This document shows positions 61,201 to 64,000 of a stretch of 64,000 nt of DNA, piece after piece. Source of the stretch: Lysobacter sp. (GTDB lineage: Bacteria > Pseudomonadota > Gammaproteobacteria > Xanthomonadales > Xanthomonadaceae); the NCBI GenBank assembly GCA_019634715.1, contig JAHCAU010000005.1, positions 1-64,000 of the forward strand, written 5' to 3'. Numbering within the stretch: position 1 is the first letter of the stretch; each line of letters starts with the position of its first letter. The translations under genes and the position numbers were made by a program. The notes under the pieces are model-generated. The model was given only the letters and a program-made list of their open reading frames with translations. It searched no databases and was not told where the DNA came from.

Positions 61201-64000
61201 CGCGATGCCGGCGATCAAGGGATCGTGCAGTGACGGGACTGCGGCCAGTCGAAAGAACAGCTCACGCCCATCGCTTGCCGACCAGCCGCGGCGGACCTCG
61301 AGTGCGCAGTCCATGATCGATGCTGATGGAATGTCTGTGGCGAGCAGCAACGACACGCTCTGCGCCGCCTTGGCCCGCATCGCGGCGGTCCCGTAGCGAC
61401 GATCGATGCTCCAGCTGTCGCGCTCCAGCCGTGTCGTTGCCTTTCCCAACAGTTCGACGTCGCTGACTGCACTGCCGGTCGATGCGACGAGCAACCTTGC
61501 GCGTGCGGAGTAAAGTTCGACGAACGCGTCAACTAGTTCGCGCACCTTGCGATCGTGATCATCGGCATGGCTGTCGTACCGCGTCTTCCTTTTCTCCTCG
61601 TCCGATCGCTCCGGCCTCGGCGTGAGGATCGGCTCGGCCGCACCGCTACCACTGGCGAGGACGTCGGTCAACGTCATCGCGCGCAGGATGGCGTCGATCA
61701 TCAGGTGGTGGGATTCATGGACCTTGTCGACGCGGCGAAGCTCAGGGTCCAGAAAGGGCGAGAGCGCGTCCATCGCCGCGTACCGGTCCCCGTTGCGGGC
61801 GATCAGGATCTCCGCGGCAGTCAGTGCCGTTTCGACGGTCCATAGACCTACCTCGTCCCGCGAGAGTTCCGCGCGGGCCACGATTGTCCCGGCCTTGCGC
61901 GTCCAGCGCCTGATCAAGCGCAGGCCGGAGGCCACGCGACGCAGATCCACGTTGCGTCCCGCGGCCGCCATCGGGATTAATAGGAACAGCGCCTCGACAT
62001 CGTTGAGGCGCTCCGCCGCATTCTCGATATCCTGCATCCTGCCTTCCGCGAGCAGGCGGCTGACGAGGTGCTTCGCCGAGCGGTAGGCAAGGTGACGCGA
62101 TCGAACGCGCCAGAAGTGCTCTACGGCTGCAGCGTAACCTTCCAGCAGGAGCGTCGAGTAGAGGGCCGCGGCGATGTCCCTGGGCGAAAACTGCCACGGC
62201 GTGGCGTGACTGTATCGCTGGATCTTGTCGGCGAAGTCATCTCGGCGCGCGCTCTCCCACGCGCGAAGGCGACGCCAACCTTCCCTGACGGAGATGGCGT
62301 CGCTACGTGCGGCGTCGTCGGCCAGCAGATGAAGCAGGAGCGGGCCATGGTCTGCGATTTTTTCCGGATCGCCGAGGACAAGCCGGCTTGCGGTGTCCCT
62401 GGCGTAGCGCGAGGTGAGATCGGGATTGGCGACGAGTTGCTTCAGCGTCGCTTCTTCGGTCTTCATGGCCTCGGCGCCGATCAGCACGAATCGCAGCGCG
62501 TGGGCAGCATCCTTCGCCTCTCGGCACACGCGGATGGCCAGTTGCAGCCGTTGCATCTGCACTTCGCGCCGGCGGATCGGATCGGGCAAAAGTGCGACGG
62601 GCGGCAGGGGCTCCCGTTCCACCAGTTCCAGGAGATCCTTGCTCCTGCCGGCGATCAGCAGCGCGGGTGCGACGTTCAGGGCCGCGTAGGCGTCGACACC
62701 CGACCTGCGGTGGAGGTGTTCGGCCGCACGGGCCTGTACACCCTCGATCGCAGGCTGCGCAGCGGTCCTGACGAAAGCCTCGAAGTCCTCGTCGGCGAAA
62801 CTGATCAGCCCGCCGGCATTCCGCACGCCTGGTGCAAGGTCTCCGCAGACATCGCTGATCAAGACCTGAGGCTGCTCCAGGACGACGGCCAGGTCGTTGG
62901 CTGGTATAGGGCGCGGGAGCGAGATCAGCCCCGCGCACAGCTGCGCCAGATCGTTCTCGCGCGCATTCTTCCGAAGCGCGAACACAAATTGTTCGCGGAA
63001 CACTTGGTCCAGATCCTTTCCGAATGGACGAAGTGCGTCGAGCGCGTGTTCGGGTGTGTTGGCCGCGTTCTTGAAGGCGTAGGCCTGCACCCGGGGCACG
63101 CCGCCGGAGAGATGGTGGAAGTCTTCGACCCAAGGCGGTGGCGCCGCCCAGTATCGACGGGCGTTGGCGGCCGTCTCCTCCAGCGAAAACGCCGGCAGCA
63201 GGACGCTCTCGAAGCTCATGGGCAACCGAAGGTCTGTCAGCCGGCCGGTGCGTGCGCTGATCAGCACACGCACGTTGTCGGGCAAGCCTTCCATGGTCAC
63301 CAGATCATGAACGAAGCTGGCCTCGGGCGGAGATCGCGTCTGTGCCGCCAGTACCGAGTTGTCCGCCGCGTCGATGGCCACAACCAGCAACGCTCCGGGC
63401 GACGTTGCCGCCATTGCGGCGGCGGCCGACTCTAGGCGCTTGCGGAAGGCTCGCGGATAGTCGCGCAACGCCTGAGGCACGAGCAGGAGAGGCAGGCGAA
63501 GCCGATAGGAAATCTCGTTCGTGAGCTGCACGAACGCATCTTGTGGACGATGGCGAAGTGCGCTGGCATCTAGGTAGGAGCCTGCGCCGTAGCAGTCGAA
63601 CACCACCATCAGCGAGCCTTCGGGCAGTGCCTGTTCGATCTGTTGCAATGCGGTGGTCTTGCCTGCGCCCCCTCCGCCGTGCAGGCACAGATGCCGGGCG
63701 CCTGTCCTCATCCGTTCCGCGATCTCGGCCGCGACCTGCCGAGCCACTGCCGTGGTCACCGGTTCGATCTTCGAGGGGCACGGAAACAGCGTGTAGTCTT
63801 CCGACACGCCCACGAACTGGACCAACACCTTTTCGCGCGTGATGCTTTCGCCCGCCGCCTCGGGAAGCATGCGCTTCCGAATGTACTCGCGCACGCGGGT
63901 CGCCGATGCGAGCAGTTCGGCATCCGTCCATTCCGCAATGGCCCGCAGCATGCCCTCTTCAACCGCGAAGCGCGAACCGCATGCGCCCTGCAGGTCGAGG
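58150..64000 (-). CDS. Giant STAND-like P-loop NTPase (5' end outside window)
   Basis: At least 1933 residues, and the frame stays open to the window edge, so the N-terminal effector domain may be outside. Counting from the Met at 63951, the P-loop is LHGGGGAGKTT near 90-99, followed by VVFDCYGAGSYLDASALRHR near 115 and a Walker B-like LLVVAIDAADNS near 172. A winged-helix-type region follows (FHHLSGGVPRVQAYAFKNAA). The remaining ~1500 residues are helical repeats (for example ALHLDATWDE-like and VRWRCAHALRRLARMGEHAI). This plan matches STAND sensors such as the AVAST antiphage proteins, which recognise a phage protein with the repeats and then trigger an effector. Exact family is not assigned. 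Confidence 0.75.
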   Translation of the reverse strand, partial: LDLQGACGSRFAVEEGMLRAIAEWTDAELLASATRVREYIRKRMLPEAAGESITREKVLVQFVGVSEDYTLFPCPSKIEPVTTAVARQVAAEIAERMRTGARHLCLHGGGGAGKTTALQQIEQALPEGSLMVVFDCYGAGSYLDASALRHRPQDAFVQLTNEISYRLRLPLLLVPQALRDYPRAFRKRLESAAAAMAATSPGALLVVAIDAADNSVLAAQTRSPPEASFVHDLVTMEGLPDNVRVLISARTGRLTDLRLPMSFESVLLPAFSLEETAANARRYWAAPPPWVEDFHHLSGGVPRVQAYAFKNAANTPEHALDALRPFGKDLDQVFREQFVFALRKNARENDLAQLCAGLISLPRPIPANDLAVVLEQPQVLISDVCGDLAPGVRNAGGLISFADEDFEAFVRTAAQPAIEGVQARAAEHLHRRSGVDAYAALNVAPALLIAGRSKDLLELVEREPLPPVALLPDPIRRREVQMQRLQLAIRVCREAKDAAHALRFVLIGAEAMKTEEATLKQLVANPDLTSRYARDTASRLVLGDPEKIADHGPLLLHLLADDAARSDAISVREGWRRLRAWESARRDDFADKIQRYSHATPWQFSPRDIAAALYSTLLLEGYAAAVEHFWRVRSRHLAYRSAKHLVSRLLAEGRMQDIENAAERLNDVEALFLLIPMAAAGRNVDLRRVASGLRLIRRWTRKAGTIVARAELSRDEVGLWTVETALTAAEILIARNGDRYAAMDALSPFLDPELRRVDKVHESHHLMIDAILRAMTLTDVLASGSGAAEPILTPRPERSDEEKRKTRYDSHADDHDRKVRELVDAFVELYSARARLLVASTGSAVSDVELLGKATTRLERDSWSIDRRYGTAAMRAKAAQSVSLLLATDIPSASIMDCALEVRRGWSASDGRELFFRLAAVPSLHDPLIAGIAQAAAAKRTERRPAGDRSEALSSYASLLATISPSDADAIFQWSIEVAGELDTEVIDQLRLISQMTMQSHRSVGAGGRVLATELTEVIQDAAIRIDSDDHFPWSDSIRALAQLDYPTALAAVARWDDSDLVDLHGTLDSALKAGLELEALSAPQAASLAVLLQNIDEEALRQLCDQAERDGSDASAGMADELARDCLLGRLDNERAIRAFVAGNARGDWSRRLGAQYAFRGKLAAAPAPDANINDPTRDAEREPAAPPPSWDEAVLVSADLLGVELRRIKEQSRQDRRYRSTEELLSQAAQHVPGRLRIGHLEALLHLDATWDEAGVLHALLDRLETWAGSPAVAQWRDRHIADLLSRRLAALCRYLPHHDNELRSALTMARAAGTDLGEVLLRGIELNFDRFRASGLFAVSGVVTGELQSEDVSELCGWYIQRLAGRITDRDREGVKAATIPEQIAETLGRFFYAMLGDVDVRVRWRCAHALRRLARMGEHAILDAVVAQYARAGEPAFRMPGAPFYWVAARLWLIISLDRIALESPEAVSRHGSWLHQVALNEEFPHVLVRGFARDACLKLIESGHLVADSGKREALAQVNCSQLPRSRKKRDYGRSFDSFHSHDEGLRFHFDGMDTLRYWYEPLLRAFPNVTPREFLVTAEQWIVDAWDARSGDARRPLDPRKHRFRDRNWHLYSNGHGSNPTLEDFQTYLEWNAMWCTTGQLLRSRPLAARSYGVDELAERIGYNMLTMPPLWLADLAGPVPLQPGRWQMPTQIAEWLKNVSDDEFLAEFMASDAPGFVVANAYIDDRSSEHHQTVRVSTGLVSPETAHALVRALQTTADSSAFYICPEDHELEIDEPGFQLSGWLVSPGGDTLLDEKDVFRNGVGRIDSRPGKSVTKLLGLTRRIASGIGWYRAGQQGPSFVYQAWGQQESEPERDRRYGRQTESSGHRLLVCKRALAEFLDKRKQDLIAEVEITRRESRKSRYSDHEEEPKEVEFERILLLRRDGAIQAAERDLGTWRPAGS

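Noticed and set aside
1..64000. CRISPR arrays, complete tRNA or rRNA genes, transposases
   Set aside because: I looked for regular short repeats with spacers, for complete tRNA cloverleafs and for transposase motifs and saw none; only a tRNA-Ser-like 3' end at 7923-7955 was found.

Overview
This is a high-GC window with the gene content of a Lysobacteraceae/Xanthomonadaceae gammaproteobacterium (Lysobacter, Luteimonas or Pseudoxanthomonas-like). That placement is an inference from gene families (large RHS proteins, a fused MoaC-MoaB, P4-type accessory modules) and from base composition; no rRNA or other marker gene is present. The window alternates between accessory regions (1-22 kb and 46-64 kb) and one coherent respiratory block (22.7-46 kb).

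1-6.3 kb: a decayed tandem array of orphan RHS C-terminal toxin tips on the + strand. Each tip is followed at once by a different small gene in the position of an immunity gene. The cassettes share a 603-bp segment that appears identical, carry frameshifts, and have AT-rich tips and immunity genes. 6.3-8.1 kb: an MgtC family protein, an entericidin-type lipoprotein and a second lipoprotein. 7.9-12 kb: a tyrosine integrase beside a tRNA-Ser-like 3' end and a large palindrome, then a DnaB-like ATPase, an AAA ATPase and a ghost of RHS sequence. 12.3-17.6 kb: a full-length secreted RHS/YD-repeat protein with its own downstream small gene. 17.7-22.5 kb: two adjacent proteins that each look like two CsrA domains in tandem, divergent from an S24-type repressor; then a MASE1-like membrane protein with a degenerate kinase-like half and two hypothetical proteins.

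22.7-46 kb: a nitrate respiration island. Reading on the minus strand: moaA, moaCB (fusion), moeA, moaD, moaE, a small protein, narK, narG, narH, narJ, narI, a PpiC-type isomerase, a second narK, a beta-carbonic anhydrase, a HemN-like protein that has lost its radical-SAM cysteines, and fnr. A second minus-strand operon encodes an outer-membrane porin, NnrS and a PLP-dependent decarboxylase; a DGC zinc-protein gene is on the + strand. TTGAC-N4-GTCAA type FNR boxes lie upstream of narK, upstream of moaA and the DGC gene, and (near-consensus) upstream of the porin. The fnr gene in the same cluster encodes the four cluster cysteines and the E-xx-SR recognition helix expected to read these boxes. 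The picture is molybdenum cofactor synthesis, nitrate import, reduction at the membrane and nitric oxide tolerance under one oxygen-sensing regulator.

46-51 kb: a P4-like mobile-element module (AlpA regulator, CHC2 zinc finger, TOPRIM/DUF3987 primase-helicase, Cys-rich protein). 51-64 kb: a probable defence island of poorly known genes: a PD-(D/E)XK-like protein next to a HEPN-like protein, a 766-aa protein with a restriction-nuclease-like motif, and a very large STAND-like P-loop NTPase that runs off the right edge with a partner gene overlapping its 3' end.
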